Origin: Woeseiaceae bacterium
GTDB taxonomy: Bacteria > Pseudomonadota > Gammaproteobacteria > Steroidobacterales > Woeseiaceae
NCBI GenBank assembly: GCA_021773095.1
Contig: JAJFKR010000015.1
Coordinates: 62,001 to 126,000 of the forward strand
Length of the DNA stretch: 64,000 nt
Direction: 5' to 3'
Made by a program: the position numbers and the translations under genes. The notes beneath the pieces are model-generated. The model did no database searches and was not told the DNA's origin. It saw nothing but the letters and a program-made list of their open reading frames with translations. Shown in pieces: positions 44,276 through 55,706 of this stretch (position 1 is its first letter; each line of letters opens with the position of its first letter).

Positions 44276-46384
44276 TTGAACGGGCGCCATAGCATCTCAA
44301 TTGCCGTACTGACCGAAAGTCAGGACGACGTCGAAACTATCAACAGCACGCTGCGCGATGCCGGTCACGCGGCACATTGCCAGTGGATAGCAACACCCAA
44401 CCGGCTGGCCGATTTGCTCGCAACCGAGTATGTCGAGCTGCTGATCCTTAACTGCGATAGCTACAATGATTCGATTCAACAGGTCATTAAGCAAAAGGAT
44501 CGCTACAACCCCGAGGTGCCGGTCATTGCCCTGCAGGAAACGGCCGACGAGAACAGCATTCAGGCAGCGATGCAAGCAGGTGCCTGCGATCTCATTTCAA
44601 TGTCGTTGAAGACGCGCTTTCAGTCTGTCGTCACACGAGAATTGCGGGCGTTGCGCGTTGAACGAGCACTGAATTCAACGTTGCAATCCGCCACCGAATA
44701 CAAGCGCCAGCTCAAGGATCATATGGAATCGTCCAGTAGCTCGATCGCACTGGCGCAAGAAGGAATTTTTACCGACGTCAACGATGCCTGGATGGCCCGG
44801 TTCAAGGTTGATAACAAAGATGAATTGATCGGCATGCCGCTCATGGACACGTTCGACGCCGAAAGTCAGGCCGCGCTCAAAGGTGCCCTCATCGCGACGA
44901 TCGAAGGCAAGTGGCAACCGGATGAGAAACTCATTGTCAAAACGCAGCTTGATACTGCTGATAACGACGAAGTACATCTTGAATTTCGCAAATTCGATCT
45001 GGACGACGGACCCTGTGTGCAAATTCGAATTGCACCGCAGCTGAAAATTGCGGAAGAACCGACCAAGCTGGTGCATAAAGCTTTGCAACGCGATCCTACA
45101 ATGCTGTTCTTCCACCGAGCGCAGTTCATCGAGAGAATTAACAGGCACCTGCGCAAGAAACCGGCTCAGGGTACCCACTGCCTGGTTTACATCAAACCCG
45201 ATAACTTCACCGCTGTGCTCGACAAGGTCGGCATTCTGAATTCTGAGGAAATTCTCGCCCAGCTCGCAGAAGAAGTACGCAAACGCCTGCATCCGCGCGA
45301 TGTTGCTGGTCGCTTTGAAGGTACCTCAATCATGGTTTTACTCGAACGCGGTTCTGCCCACGACGCGCAAGTCTGGGGCAAGCAAGTTTGCGAACACATC
45401 GCCCAATATACGTTTGAGGTCGAAGACAAATCGACTCACATGACTTGTACCGTCGGGGCATGCGGGGTCAACGAAGTATTCAGCGGCCTCGAGGAATTTA
45501 TCGCGGCAACTGTCAGTGCCTACAAGCTTGGCAAGGAAGCCGGAGGTAACACCTCATACCTGGATGAGAGCGCTGACGAGGACACCAAACAGCGCAAATT
45601 TGATGCCATTTGGGTGAAACACCTGAAGGCTGCACTAATGGATGACCGCTTTCGTCTCGCACAATTACCCATTGCGGGACTACGTAGTGATTCGGTAAAA
45701 ATGTACGATCTGCTGGTGCGCATGATTGACGAGCAGGGAAAGTCTGTTCTGCCATCAGAATTCCTGCCTGCAGCAGAGCGCAACAACATGATGAAGAACA
45801 TCGATCGCTGGATGTTGCAATCGGCCGTCAGGTTTTGCAATGAGGGCAGCGCCGACCGTGTGTTCGTGCGGCTGTCAAGACAATCCATTACAGATGCGAC
45901 AACGGCGTCGTGGATGGAGCAACAACTTGATGCCGAAGGCTTTGATTGCTCGCGACTGGTCGTGCAGATTCCCGAGCGTGATGCCGCGAAGCACATCAAG
46001 CAGACACGAGCCCTTATTAAACATGCTCGCAAACTCGGAATTGGGTTCGCGCTGGAACACTATGGCCTCGATCAGGAACGCTTCCAGATTCTGGACATTC
46101 TGAAGCCCGATTACATCAAGATTGACGGCGAAATGATGCACACATTGATGACGGACTCGCAGATGCAAAAATCAGTCAGCAGGATCGTCAAGGCCGCTCA
46201 AGAAAGAAAGATCAAGACAATCGCCGAGCGTGTCGAAAACGCGAATGCGATGGCGGTGCTCTTCCAGCTCGGACTCGACTTCATGCAGGGACATTATGTT
46301 CATGAGCCGGAAGTGGTGCTCGAAGACACTGACGGCGTTGCAAGCAATACGCTGGCTGACCTGGCGGCCGCCAGCGGGAACTAG
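44276..46384 (+). CDS. fimX: FimX-like protein: degenerate receiver, PAS, degenerate GGDEF and EAL domains
   Basis: About 702 residues from a TTG at 44276 preceded by AGGGAAAGGG. The frame is open from 44030, but that stretch overlaps the divergent efp start and holds promoter-like and operator-like sequence. Order: receiver-like domain (SIAVLTESQDD, no normal acidic pocket), PAS (GIFTDVNDAWMARF), GGDEF domain with GRFEGTS in place of GGDEF, and EAL domain. In the EAL domain EAL itself is missing (RLAQLPIAGL), the catalytic glutamate of the TES motif is altered (VVQIPERDA), but KIDGEMM, AERVEN and DFMQGHYV remain. This points to a non-catalytic c-di-GMP sensor like Pseudomonas FimX that controls type IV pili. 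A FimV-like gene follows. Confidence 0.85.
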   Translation: MNGRHSISIAVLTESQDDVETINSTLRDAGHAAHCQWIATPNRLADLLATEYVELLILNCDSYNDSIQQVIKQKDRYNPEVPVIALQETADENSIQAAMQAGACDLISMSLKTRFQSVVTRELRALRVERALNSTLQSATEYKRQLKDHMESSSSSIALAQEGIFTDVNDAWMARFKVDNKDELIGMPLMDTFDAESQAALKGALIATIEGKWQPDEKLIVKTQLDTADNDEVHLEFRKFDLDDGPCVQIRIAPQLKIAEEPTKLVHKALQRDPTMLFFHRAQFIERINRHLRKKPAQGTHCLVYIKPDNFTAVLDKVGILNSEEILAQLAEEVRKRLHPRDVAGRFEGTSIMVLLERGSAHDAQVWGKQVCEHIAQYTFEVEDKSTHMTCTVGACGVNEVFSGLEEFIAATVSAYKLGKEAGGNTSYLDESADEDTKQRKFDAIWVKHLKAALMDDRFRLAQLPIAGLRSDSVKMYDLLVRMIDEQGKSVLPSEFLPAAERNNMMKNIDRWMLQSAVRFCNEGSADRVFVRLSRQSITDATTASWMEQQLDAEGFDCSRLVVQIPERDAAKHIKQTRALIKHARKLGIGFALEHYGLDQERFQILDILKPDYIKIDGEMMHTLMTDSQMQKSVSRIVKAAQERKIKTIAERVENANAMAVLFQLGLDFMQGHYVHEPEVVLEDTDGVASNTLADLAAASGN

Positions 46385-46406
46385 GTGAGTTTGGTAGCAA
46401 TTAAAG

Positions 46407-46422
46407 TGTGACACATCTCACA
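46407..46422. promoter_or_regulatory. CRP/Vfr-type binding site upstream of the short FimV-like gene
   Basis: TGTGA-CACATC-TCACA, a perfect match to the CRP/Vfr consensus, extended by flanking A-G and C-T to AGTGTGA-N6-TCACACT. It is 117 bp before the GTG start and about 54 bp before a TAAGAT -10-like box (46469-46474). The same palindrome could also act as a weak terminator for fimX. Confidence 0.65.
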
Positions 46423-46538
46423 CTCTGTTTAACCAACCACCCGTTAACGCCCGGCAACCGTCAAATAATAAGATAGAACACCAGCCGGCAGCTCATATTT
46501 GAATCAGGCTGACTATCGGGTTTTTCGGAGTAACGACA

Positions 46539-48455
46539 GTGAAGAAGGTATCAAGCAGAACGAGTCTGGCTAATCGTAGCATTCCGGCTATTGTAGCGGT
46601 CGGCAGTGGTCTGGCCGCGATGCCAGCAGGCGCACTGGAACTCGGCGAACTGACGGTTCAGTCACGATTGGGCCAACCGCTTCGAGCCAGCATTGCGTAC
46701 GCCCTCGCACCCAATGAGCAACTGGCGAACTATTGCGTCACGATGCGTCCGGGCCCATCGGTCAGTGGCCTGCCTGGATTTGGGCCTGCAAAGATAAGCG
46801 TCTCGAACGGCGTCATCATGCTGACGGGCAGTACGCCCGTACGCGAGCCAATGGTATCCGCACACGTCATAGTAAATTGCCCCTACTCTGCGAATCTGAG
46901 TCGCGAGTATCTGTTGTTCATCGACCCACTGTTGCCGGTGTACGACCAGACCGCAGTGACTCAGCAAGTGAGTCCCGTTGCCGAGCCGGTTACCGTTGCG
47001 CCGGCCGCCATTCAACGTCCTGCGGCTTCTGTAAAGGCCGAGCCGGTTAACAAAGATATCGCACCATCTGGCCGTTACCTGGTTCAACCCGGCAACACGC
47101 TGTCGGATATTGCGGCGCGGATTCAAAACCGCGGGATGGGTTTATGGCCTGCGGTAAACGCGATTTTCGCTGCAAATCCGGATGCGTTTGTTAATAACGA
47201 TCCGAATCTGCTGAAAGCCGGCAGCTGGCTTTCCATTCCTTCTTTCGAGGGCAGCGCCAGTGATGTTGCCGTGGAAAATGCGATGGTAGAACCGGTGGTC
47301 GATTTGTCCGCATCTGCCGACGAGAATTTAGCAGCTTACGAACCCGATTCCATTGTTGAAGCATCGCCAATAGAAGAACCCTCATCCATTGTTGAGACCG
47401 CAACAGCAGAAGAACCAGCATTTGCGGATGAAGCTGTCGGCGACATGACCAGCGACCTGCGACCTGGCGATATTATTCTCGATACCGAGCTCGAGGGTCC
47501 GACCACAGCGTCATCATCGCCCAACGTCCCGACCGCTATCATCACGAGCAAAAACCCGGACGCCGATGGGAATGCATCCCCGGCGTGGCTTTTCTGGCTT
47601 GCCGGTAGCGGCATTGCCTTAATATTCGGGTTGTTAATGTTCGGCCGACGATTGCGCGATCGCTCCAGCACATCTCCGGCTGCGCCAGCGGCAAATCAGG
47701 AAGAGCGCCGCCGCTTCAGCGATACGCAAACAAGCGACACGGAAAACGTTGAGGCTCCTGGCGTTGACTTCGACCTTTCGGACGACTCACCAACCCAGGA
47801 AAATCTTGCACTGGATGCCGATCTAGTTATCGGTACCGGCCTTGAACAAGGTGCCGCGTCCGGCGATTCACAAGACTTTGGCTTCGCTGAAGCGAGTAAT
47901 CCGGACATTGAATTGCCGTTCGAGCCTGTGGCGCAGATTTCTGACGAAACGGATATGTTGTTGCCGCCGCTACGGACCGACGAGCATTCGATTCTTGAGA
48001 GCGAGGTGCTTCCGGAAGAAGAAGACGATTACGACATGTCGGTGATTATTGATGCCACCAAAATACCGCAACCGGAAGATGTCACAGAACGTGATCTGAA
48101 AGCCGTGGAGATCGCAACCGTCGATGAAACACTGATTTCCTCAAATTACACGATCAATAAAGAAGTCGACTTTGAGGTTCTTGAGCAGGATTACGAAGAC
48201 GAACTGACTGCCACTCAGGCACTGAATCAAGAGATCGCCAAAGCGGCCGCCGATCTGGCGTTGCAGACGGATGAAACAGCAGCTATGCCCCTCGCGACAG
48301 TGACGGAGCTCGACATCACGGCGCAAATGCCTGCCCAAAATGATGAAATTTCGGACCTCGAGGATACTGGCATTAATGAGGCGATCACCGTCAACAAGGT
48401 AGCCGACGACGAAACGGTCGAAATGCCGGCCGAGACAGGAAAAACCGGGTCGTAG
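46539..48455 (+). CDS. Short FimV-like membrane protein with LysM domain
   Basis: A 638-residue protein, GTG start with GGAG eight bases upstream. It has a signal peptide, then a FimV-type N-terminal domain (LELGELTVQSRLGQPLRASI), a LysM domain (RYLVQPGNTLSDIAARIQNRG, about 178-232), a transmembrane helix (AWLFWLAGSGIALIFGLLMFG, about 350-370) and an acidic cytoplasmic tail. The tail lacks the TPR and the C-terminal domain of the large FimV at 33.5-36.9 kb, so the window has two FimV paralogues. A CRP/Vfr-like site lies upstream. Confidence 0.88.
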   Translation: MKKVSSRTSLANRSIPAIVAVGSGLAAMPAGALELGELTVQSRLGQPLRASIAYALAPNEQLANYCVTMRPGPSVSGLPGFGPAKISVSNGVIMLTGSTPVREPMVSAHVIVNCPYSANLSREYLLFIDPLLPVYDQTAVTQQVSPVAEPVTVAPAAIQRPAASVKAEPVNKDIAPSGRYLVQPGNTLSDIAARIQNRGMGLWPAVNAIFAANPDAFVNNDPNLLKAGSWLSIPSFEGSASDVAVENAMVEPVVDLSASADENLAAYEPDSIVEASPIEEPSSIVETATAEEPAFADEAVGDMTSDLRPGDIILDTELEGPTTASSSPNVPTAIITSKNPDADGNASPAWLFWLAGSGIALIFGLLMFGRRLRDRSSTSPAAPAANQEERRRFSDTQTSDTENVEAPGVDFDLSDDSPTQENLALDADLVIGTGLEQGAASGDSQDFGFAEASNPDIELPFEPVAQISDETDMLLPPLRTDEHSILESEVLPEEEDDYDMSVIIDATKIPQPEDVTERDLKAVEIATVDETLISSNYTINKEVDFEVLEQDYEDELTATQALNQEIAKAAADLALQTDETAAMPLATVTELDITAQMPAQNDEISDLEDTGINEAITVNKVADDETVEMPAETGKTGS

Positions 48456-48646
48456 TAACGCGCCGTGCTCGTTAATGCCCTTGTGGGTGCGAAGCCTGGA
48501 AAACTTGGTCGCTTGCGGACAATTCCGCTTACTCCGGTACCCTCTGGTGGTACGATAGAATGTCGTATGTGTGCCAAAATAACACAATAGTTCCGGTACA
48601 CACGTTCGCTCACCTGTTTTCTCGATATTGATGGCAGGACTTCGAT

Positions 48647-51493
48647 TTGGCCAAGATGATGCAGCGTTGTTCAATTTTCTTGAGCCGCTATCTTGTGGAT
48701 GCAATAAGCATACTGGTGACAATCGCGCTGATTGTTGTTTGGGAACGTGGCGAGCGATCCAGAATAGTCGCCGAAGCAAGAGGCAGAACCGCCGATCAGG
48801 TCAATCTGGTGCAAGAGCAGTTAAGTGCGAAGATTATCGCGAATCTATACCTTATCGAGGGACTGCGCATCCAGCTTACCCAAAATCCGGAGTGGACTCA
48901 GTCGGAGTTCGCCGCCTATATCGAAAAATTGATCGCGAATTATTCAGATGTTCGACATGTAGCAGTCTCTCAGGATTATGTTGTCAAGTATCTTGCGCCG
49001 CTTGCCGGCAATGAATCAGCATTGGGGATGGACTACCGTGAAGTACCTGCGCAACTGGCCGCGGTTCAGGAAGTCATAAACCTTGGCCACACTGTCATAA
49101 CGAACAAGGTTGATTTGGTTCAGGGAGGCTCGGCCATTATTGGCCGGGTACCGTACTACCTTAGCGGTAGTGGGGCCGGGCAAAAGTGGGGACTCATTGC
49201 TGTCGTCTGGCATCTGGATGTGCTGTTCGAGCCGCTGGAAAAGATAAACTCCGGTGGTATCTATCGCGTCGCGACGCGCAGCGTCGTCGAAAATTCGCCG
49301 GAATTTGAGGTCATTTACGGCGACCCGAATGTATTTGACGAAGATCCCGTCGACATCAAACTGCAACTCGAGGGGAACACCTGGGAAATCGCGGCAATCC
49401 CGGGGCAAGGATGGCCGTCGATGTCGGATTCGATCTGGATGATCCGGATTGCCGGTATGTTGACCATTTGTCTCATCGTAACTTTGGCCTTCAGCCGCAG
49501 AAGAAAATCGATTGCTATTCAGTCGCTGCAGACTGAAATAGGTGAACGCAAACAGGCAAAAGCTGCGTTTCGCGATAGTGAGAGACGGTTGCGCACGATC
49601 ATGAATTCCGTACCGGTCGGAATTACCTACGTGGATGCGGAACAAACAATTAGATATGCCAATCAATATTATCTGCACATGCGGGATATGCAGGAGAATG
49701 CCGTTGTAGGCAATGGCGTACAAAATGTGCTCGGCGAAGATCTGCTGGAATCTTCGGCCCCATTTATGAAGCGCGCTTTATTGGGCGAGAAGGTTCACTT
49801 CGAAAGCGTCGCTAATGCCGGCGCTCCGAACGCGAAACATTACACTGCCGATTATGTTCCCCATATCCAGCCTGACGGTGAAGTCCTGGGCTTCTTTGCA
49901 TTGGTACAGGACAATACTGAAATCAAGAAATACAGTGCCGCACTGATCGCTAGCGAAGGGCAGTTCCGGACGATATTTGACACGATTAGCATTGGAATCA
50001 TGGTAATCGACGCACAAGGTACAATCCGCAGCACCAATCCAGCCGCTGTAGAAATGTTTGATCGCGCCGCCGACGAAATACTGGGTAAAAACGTTTCGAT
50101 ATTATTGCCGGAAGCATCACAAGATACGTATTTAAAGTACATTCGTCGGCTAGCCGACAGACAGGGAATTATTGGCTCGGACATAAATATTGAAATAACA
50201 GCGCTGCGTAAGAACGGTGAATCTTTCCCTGTGCGATTAGACTTGAACGAGATGCGCCTTGGTAATGAAAAACTGTTTTTAGCCGCCTTTGAGGATCTGG
50301 CAGAGATTCAATCGCTGGAAAATCAATTGCGACAATCGCAAAAACTGGAATCGGTCGGACAACTGACTGGTGGCATAGCGCATGATTTCAACAACTTGCT
50401 TGCTGTAGTAACAGGCAACCTTTCTTTACTGCTTGACGACATCAGGGCAAACACCGGATTCCCGGCAAACGAAATCGTGGAACTCGTTCAACCGGCGATC
50501 GATGCGAGCGAGCGCGGTGCGGATCTGGCACAAAGACTGCTGGCCTTTTCCCGCAAACAATCGCTACATCCGCAAGTGATTGATATCAACCAACACGTCT
50601 CAAGCATGGAGAATATTTTACGACGTACTCTTGGAGAGACCATTGATCTGAGAATCAAACTCAAGGAAAAAGGCTGGAAGGTGCTGGTGGATCCGGCGAT
50701 GCTGGAAAGCACTATCCTCAACCTGGCGATAAATGGCCGTGATGCGATAGCCAGTGGCGGTCGAATCAACATTGAAACGGCTGACGTCAGTCTCGACGAA
50801 TCGTATGTTGCGTTGCATCCAGAAGCGGTGGTTGGTGACCACATCCTGCTGGCGATTCGCGATACCGGCGGTGGCATCGACCCGGATATTATCGACAAGG
50901 TCTTCGATCCGTTCTTCACAACCAAAGAAGTCGGAAGTGGTAGCGGCCTCGGTCTTTCCATGGTACACGGGTTCGTCAAACAATCCGGCGGGCATATCAC
51001 GATTGATACCCGTGCTCGTGAGGGTACGACTGTTAGTATCTACTTTCCCCGATCGTCACAACAAATTGATGCCGATGACAAAATTGCACAAGTCACTGCC
51101 GGCGGTGGCAGGGAAACCGTTCTCGTGGTTGAGGATGAAGATGGGGTTCGTTCGATGGCGGTCCGAATGCTAGAGCGACTCGGCTACGAAGTGATCGAAG
51201 CCGCCGACGGAGCGACCGCTATGCAGCATATCTCAAGCACAGACTCAATTGACGTCGTACTGACAGACGTTGTATTGCCAGGCGATATGGGCGGACCCGA
51301 CATCGCCCGTGCTGCGAGAGAAATCTCATCCGACGTGGCAATACTCTTTATGTCCGGATACACCGAATCCAGCATTCTGAATCTCGGTGACCCTGACACC
51401 GACCCCAAGCTTTTGAACAAACCGTTTACGTTCAACGAACTGGCGTCAAAAATTCGCGAATCCATCAGCTCGGCACGCGCGAACAGCAAGTAA
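48647..51493 (+). CDS. Hybrid sensor histidine kinase (CHASE-like sensor, two PAS, HisKA, HATPase, receiver)
   Basis: About 948 residues from a TTG with AGGA seven bases upstream; an ATG at 48656 is a near alternative. A first transmembrane helix at 14-32 and a second at about 268-286 (MIRIAGMLTICLIVTLAFS) enclose a periplasmic CHASE-type sensor. Two PAS domains follow (ERRLRTIMNSVPVGITYVDA; GQFRTIFDTISIGIMVIDAQ), then HisKA with GGIAHDFNNLL, the HATPase G boxes (DTGGGIDPDIIDKVFDPFF, GSGSGLGLSMVHG) and a C-terminal receiver with DVVLTDVVLPGDMGG. The signal and partner are unknown. It converges on parC with 9 bp between. Confidence 0.94.
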   Translation: MAKMMQRCSIFLSRYLVDAISILVTIALIVVWERGERSRIVAEARGRTADQVNLVQEQLSAKIIANLYLIEGLRIQLTQNPEWTQSEFAAYIEKLIANYSDVRHVAVSQDYVVKYLAPLAGNESALGMDYREVPAQLAAVQEVINLGHTVITNKVDLVQGGSAIIGRVPYYLSGSGAGQKWGLIAVVWHLDVLFEPLEKINSGGIYRVATRSVVENSPEFEVIYGDPNVFDEDPVDIKLQLEGNTWEIAAIPGQGWPSMSDSIWMIRIAGMLTICLIVTLAFSRRRKSIAIQSLQTEIGERKQAKAAFRDSERRLRTIMNSVPVGITYVDAEQTIRYANQYYLHMRDMQENAVVGNGVQNVLGEDLLESSAPFMKRALLGEKVHFESVANAGAPNAKHYTADYVPHIQPDGEVLGFFALVQDNTEIKKYSAALIASEGQFRTIFDTISIGIMVIDAQGTIRSTNPAAVEMFDRAADEILGKNVSILLPEASQDTYLKYIRRLADRQGIIGSDINIEITALRKNGESFPVRLDLNEMRLGNEKLFLAAFEDLAEIQSLENQLRQSQKLESVGQLTGGIAHDFNNLLAVVTGNLSLLLDDIRANTGFPANEIVELVQPAIDASERGADLAQRLLAFSRKQSLHPQVIDINQHVSSMENILRRTLGETIDLRIKLKEKGWKVLVDPAMLESTILNLAINGRDAIASGGRINIETADVSLDESYVALHPEAVVGDHILLAIRDTGGGIDPDIIDKVFDPFFTTKEVGSGSGLGLSMVHGFVKQSGGHITIDTRAREGTTVSIYFPRSSQQIDADDKIAQVTAGGGRETVLVVEDEDGVRSMAVRMLERLGYEVIEAADGATAMQHISSTDSIDVVLTDVVLPGDMGGPDIARAAREISSDVAILFMSGYTESSILNLGDPDTDPKLLNKPFTFNELASKIRESISSARANSK

Positions 51494-51502
51494 AAGGCAC
51501 GC

Positions 51503-53752
51503 TCAGATACCAATCAGGCGCTCAACCTTGCGCCAGCCTTTCGGCAGCATACTGCCGCGCAGTGCGCGGTCACCGTAGTAATCGTCCAGATCATTCCACC
51601 TGATCGTCATCATGCGGGTGCCGGTATACACCTGCAACAGACCATCTTCCGGGACCACTGCCGCTGCAACCATCGTCTCGTCACCGCTCTTGTATTTTGG
51701 TCCGGGGATATTGATCAGCTTGTTGCCCTTGCCCTTCGCCAACTCAGGTAACTCTTCCATCTCGAAGAGCAACAGACGCCCGATCGAACTAACGGCCGCA
51801 ATAAGACACTCAGTTTCTGCAGGGACTGCTGCCGGCACGACAGCCTTGCCGCCTTGTGGTACACGAAGGATTGATTTCCCGGCTTTGTTGCGTGACACCA
51901 GGTCGTCCAGTGTCGCAACAAAACCATATCCGGCATCACTCGCCAGTAAGTACTTCTGCTCTTTCGCTCCGATCATTGCACCGCAAAATGCCGCCCCATC
52001 GGGCGGCTTGAAGCGACTGGATAAGGGTTCACCCTGACCACGCGCTGATGGCAGCGTTCCAGCCATCACGCTGTAGACACGTCCGGTGCTGTCGATAAAC
52101 ATCGCCAGTTGATTGCTGCGGCCCTGCGCCGCGGCGAGGAAGGCATCACCCGACCGATAATTCAGCGCTTCCGGATCAATCTCATGGCCTTTCGCTGCGC
52201 GTGCGTACCCGGCCTGTGACAGCACAACGGTCACCGGTTCACTCGCAACCAGTTGCGTCTCATCCAGTGCCTGTGCAGCTTCTTTCTCTATGATTTGAGT
52301 TCGGCGTTCGTCGCCGTATGCTTCCGTATCCTCGAGAATTTCCTTCTTGATGAGCGTCTTCATGCGTGCCGCGCTTTTGAGAGTTTTTTCCAGCAGATCG
52401 CGTTCCTCGTTCAACTCATCCTGCTCGCCCTTGATCTTCATTTCTTCAAGCTGGGCGAGATTACGCAGGCGCAAATTCAGAATGGCTTCAGCTTGAATAT
52501 CGGAAAGCTTGAAGCGCTTCATGAGTACAGGTTTGGGTTCGTCCTGTTTGCGAATAATCGCGATAACTTCGTCGATACTTAAGTACGCAACCAGCAGACC
52601 ATCCAGAATGTGCAAACGATCTCTTACTATCTGCAGGCGATGGCCGAGACGATTGGTGACCGTTTGCCGGCGAAACTTGAGCCACTCTTTGAGAATTTCG
52701 AGCAGATTGAACATGCGCGGACGCCCATCGAGCCCAATGATGTTCATGTTGACGCGGACAGTGCGTTCCAATGACGTCGTTGAGAACAAGTGTGACATCA
52801 ACTGCTCAACATCGACGCCACGCTTCTTGCTGATCACCAGCCGCGTTCGTTCCTCGTGATCCGATTCGTCACGAAGATCGTCGACCTGCGGCAATTTCTT
52901 GGCACGCATTTGCGCTGCTATCTGTTCCTGCAACTTCGCACCGGAGATTTGATGCGGCAATGCTGTAATTACGATTTCGCTGCCTTCCATCTTGTAGGCG
53001 GCACGCAGTCTCAACGTACCGCTGCCAGTCTCGTAGATTTCTTTGATGTCTGCAGCAGACGAAACCAGCTCACCACCGGTCGGATAATCCGGACCTTTGA
53101 TGTGTTTCATCAAATTAGCGATGGACGCTTTTGGATTGTCGATCAGGTGAATCAACGCGCTCGCCACTTCCTTTAGATTGTGTGGCGGAACATCGGTCGA
53201 CATGCCCACGGCAATGCCCGTGGTGCCATTAAGCAATAGATTCGGTAGCCGCGCGGGCAGTACAACAGGCTCTTTGAGTGTCCCGTCAAAATTCGGCGAC
53301 CAGTCGACCGTGCCCTGCCCCAACTCCTGCAGCATGCTCTTCGCGTACGGCGCGAGACGTGATTCCGTATAGCGCATGGCGGCGAATGACTTGGGGTCAT
53401 CGGTAGAACCCCAGTTGCCCTGACCGATGACTATCGGATAGCGATAGGAAAAATCCTGCGCCATGAGTACCATCGCTTCGTAGCACGCCGAGTCGCCGTG
53501 CGGATGGAATTTGCCGATGACATCGCCGACGGTTCGCGCGGACTTCTTTGGTTTTGACGACGCCGATAAACCCAGCTCGCTCATCGCGTAGATGATGCGT
53601 CGTTGTACCGGCTTCAGGCCATCGCCAATCTGCGGTAGCGCTCGATCCAGAATGACGTACATCGAATAATCAAGATACGCCTGTTCCGTGTAATCCTTGA
53701 GCGCTTGTTGTTCGACACCCTCAAGATTCAGACTGTTTTGCATATCGTTCAT
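51503..53752 (-). CDS. parC: DNA topoisomerase IV subunit A
   Basis: A 749-residue type II topoisomerase subunit that decatenates chromosomes. The quinolone-determining region [20 protein letters not shown] has the wild-type Ser-Ala-Cys-Tyr-Glu context. The active-site tyrosine is in [12 protein letters not shown]. The length matches E. coli ParC (752), which with the short C-terminal domain separates it from GyrA. The start overlaps the parE stop (ATGA). Confidence 0.97.
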   Translation of the reverse strand: MNDMQNSLNLEGVEQQALKDYTEQAYLDYSMYVILDRALPQIGDGLKPVQRRIIYAMSELGLSASSKPKKSARTVGDVIGKFHPHGDSACYEAMVLMAQDFSYRYPIVIGQGNWGSTDDPKSFAAMRYTESRLAPYAKSMLQELGQGTVDWSPNFDGTLKEPVVLPARLPNLLLNGTTGIAVGMSTDVPPHNLKEVASALIHLIDNPKASIANLMKHIKGPDYPTGGELVSSAADIKEIYETGSGTLRLRAAYKMEGSEIVITALPHQISGAKLQEQIAAQMRAKKLPQVDDLRDESDHEERTRLVISKKRGVDVEQLMSHLFSTTSLERTVRVNMNIIGLDGRPRMFNLLEILKEWLKFRRQTVTNRLGHRLQIVRDRLHILDGLLVAYLSIDEVIAIIRKQDEPKPVLMKRFKLSDIQAEAILNLRLRNLAQLEEMKIKGEQDELNEERDLLEKTLKSAARMKTLIKKEILEDTEAYGDERRTQIIEKEAAQALDETQLVASEPVTVVLSQAGYARAAKGHEIDPEALNYRSGDAFLAAAQGRSNQLAMFIDSTGRVYSVMAGTLPSARGQGEPLSSRFKPPDGAAFCGAMIGAKEQKYLLASDAGYGFVATLDDLVSRNKAGKSILRVPQGGKAVVPAAVPAETECLIAAVSSIGRLLLFEMEELPELAKGKGNKLINIPGPKYKSGDETMVAAAVVPEDGLLQVYTGTRMMTIRWNDLDDYYGDRALRGSMLPKGWRKVERLIGI

Positions 53753-55635
53753 ACCTCGGCAAGATTGCCTTTGGATTCCAACCAGCTACGACGATCTTTA
53801 GACCGCTTTTTCGCCAGCAGCATGTCCATCACCTGGTCCGTTTTGTCCCGGGCGTTAATCGTCAGTTGAACAAGTCGTCGCGTGTCACGATGCATGGTCG
53901 TTTCGCGTAACTGTTCCGGGTCCATTTCGCCCAGGCCTTTGAAACGCGTCACAGTGAGCTTGCCCTTCTTTTTCTCAGCTTCGATGCGATCAAGAATGCC
54001 TTTTCGTTCGCCCTCATCCAGTGCGTAAAACACTTCCTTACCAACATCGACACGATAAAGCGGCGGCATCGCAACGTAAATATGACCGGCCAGGACCAGC
54101 TCGCGAAAATGCCTGAGGAACAGTGCACATAACAATGTCGCAATGTGCAGGCCGTCCGAATCGGCGTCTGCCAGTATGCAGATCTTGTGGTAACGCAATC
54201 CGCTGATGTCATCACTGCCCGGGTCGACGCCGATTGCAACGGCAATATCATGAACCTCCGCAGACGCGAGTATTTCTGCTGTCTCGACCTCCCAGGTGTT
54301 CAGGATCTTGCCTCTAAGCGGCATGATTGCCTGAGTTAATCGATCTCGCGCCTGTTTCGCTGAACCGCCGGCAGAATCTCCCTCCACAAGGAACAGCTCG
54401 CACAGCTCCGGTTCCTGCGAGCGACAATCGGCCAGCTTGCCGGGCAATGCCGGTCCCGACACAATTTTCTTTCGGACAACTTTTTTTGCCGCCTTGAGAC
54501 GCCTCTGGGCTTTGGTAATCGCCAGTTGTGCAATCAAATCACCGGTTTCCGGGTACTGATTAAGCCACACCGAGAAACTGTCCTTGATGATGCCGGCGAC
54601 GAACGCCGCGGATTCCCGGGATGAAAGGCGTTCTTTTGTCTGACCGGAAAACTGCGGGTCTTCGAGCTTGGTGGAAAGGACAAAACTCAGGCCGTCCCAG
54701 ACGTCTTCCGGGACTATCGCCACGCCGCGTGGTAACAAACTGCGGAACTCGCAAAATTCGCGCAGCGAATTCGTCAGGCCGGTGCGCAATCCGTTGACGT
54801 GCGTGCCGCCCTGCGGCGTCGGAATCAGATTAACGTAACTTTCCGTGACACTCTGGCCGCCGTCCGTCGTCCAGACCAGCGCCCAGTCGACGGTTTCGTT
54901 ATTGCCGCTGATGCTTCCTGCGAACGGTTCCGCCGGCAACGTCTCGCCGCCACCAATCTCTTCAAGCAGGTATTCCTCAAGGCCACCAGAATAACACCAC
55001 TCGATCTTTTCTTTGGGCTGCTCAACTGTCAGGCGTACGGTAACGCCAGGGCAGAGCACGGCCTTGGCTCGCAACACGTGTTTCAGTTTGTTGACAGAGA
55101 ATTTCGCCGAATCGAAATATTGCTCATCGGGCCAGAAACGAATCGTAGTACCTGTATTCGTCTTGCCGACCGCGCCAACCACTTCGAGCTTGCCGCGCTT
55201 CTTGCCGCCGGCAAAGCTCATGTTGTATTCCTTGCCACCACGACGAATCCAGACTTCCAGATTCTTCGACAAGGCATTTACAACCGACACACCGACGCCG
55301 TGCAGACCACCTGAGTACTGGTAGTTCTCGTGATTGAATTTACCGCCTGCATGCAGGCGCGTGAGGATCAACTCAACGCCCGGAATCTTCTCCTTCGGAT
55401 GCTTGTCGACCGGCATGCCGCGGCCATCATCCGAGACTTCAAAGGAGCCGTCTTTATAAATTGTGACGTCGAGCTTCCTGCAATGACCTGCAAGTGCTTC
55501 ATCGATGCTGTTGTCGATAACTTCATGGGCCAGATGATTGGGCCGTGAAGTGTCGGTGTACATGCCTGGCCGGCGCCGCACAGGCTCCAGCCCGCTAAGG
55601 ACTTCGATGTCCGCAGCGTCGTATCGTTTGCTCAT
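53749..55635 (-). CDS. parE: DNA topoisomerase IV subunit B
   Basis: A 628-residue ATPase subunit from [18 protein letters not shown], the usual ParE start; an in-frame ATG at 55689 is rejected. The GHKL ATP site shows [24 protein letters not shown] and [15 protein letters not shown]. The Toprim domain shows [13 protein letters not shown] and the [13 protein letters not shown] metal motif. It is translationally coupled to parC. Confidence 0.97.
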   Translation of the reverse strand: MSKRYDAADIEVLSGLEPVRRRPGMYTDTSRPNHLAHEVIDNSIDEALAGHCRKLDVTIYKDGSFEVSDDGRGMPVDKHPKEKIPGVELILTRLHAGGKFNHENYQYSGGLHGVGVSVVNALSKNLEVWIRRGGKEYNMSFAGGKKRGKLEVVGAVGKTNTGTTIRFWPDEQYFDSAKFSVNKLKHVLRAKAVLCPGVTVRLTVEQPKEKIEWCYSGGLEEYLLEEIGGGETLPAEPFAGSISGNNETVDWALVWTTDGGQSVTESYVNLIPTPQGGTHVNGLRTGLTNSLREFCEFRSLLPRGVAIVPEDVWDGLSFVLSTKLEDPQFSGQTKERLSSRESAAFVAGIIKDSFSVWLNQYPETGDLIAQLAITKAQRRLKAAKKVVRKKIVSGPALPGKLADCRSQEPELCELFLVEGDSAGGSAKQARDRLTQAIMPLRGKILNTWEVETAEILASAEVHDIAVAIGVDPGSDDISGLRYHKICILADADSDGLHIATLLCALFLRHFRELVLAGHIYVAMPPLYRVDVGKEVFYALDEGERKGILDRIEAEKKKGKLTVTRFKGLGEMDPEQLRETTMHRDTRRLVQLTINARDKTDQVMDMLLAKKRSKDRRSWLESKGNLAEV

Positions 55636-55706
55636 TGAGTACTCGTTTTTGCCCGGCGGCAGTTTAGCCTGAATGGCTATTCGGTGCACCCGCTATATCT
55701 TTCCAC

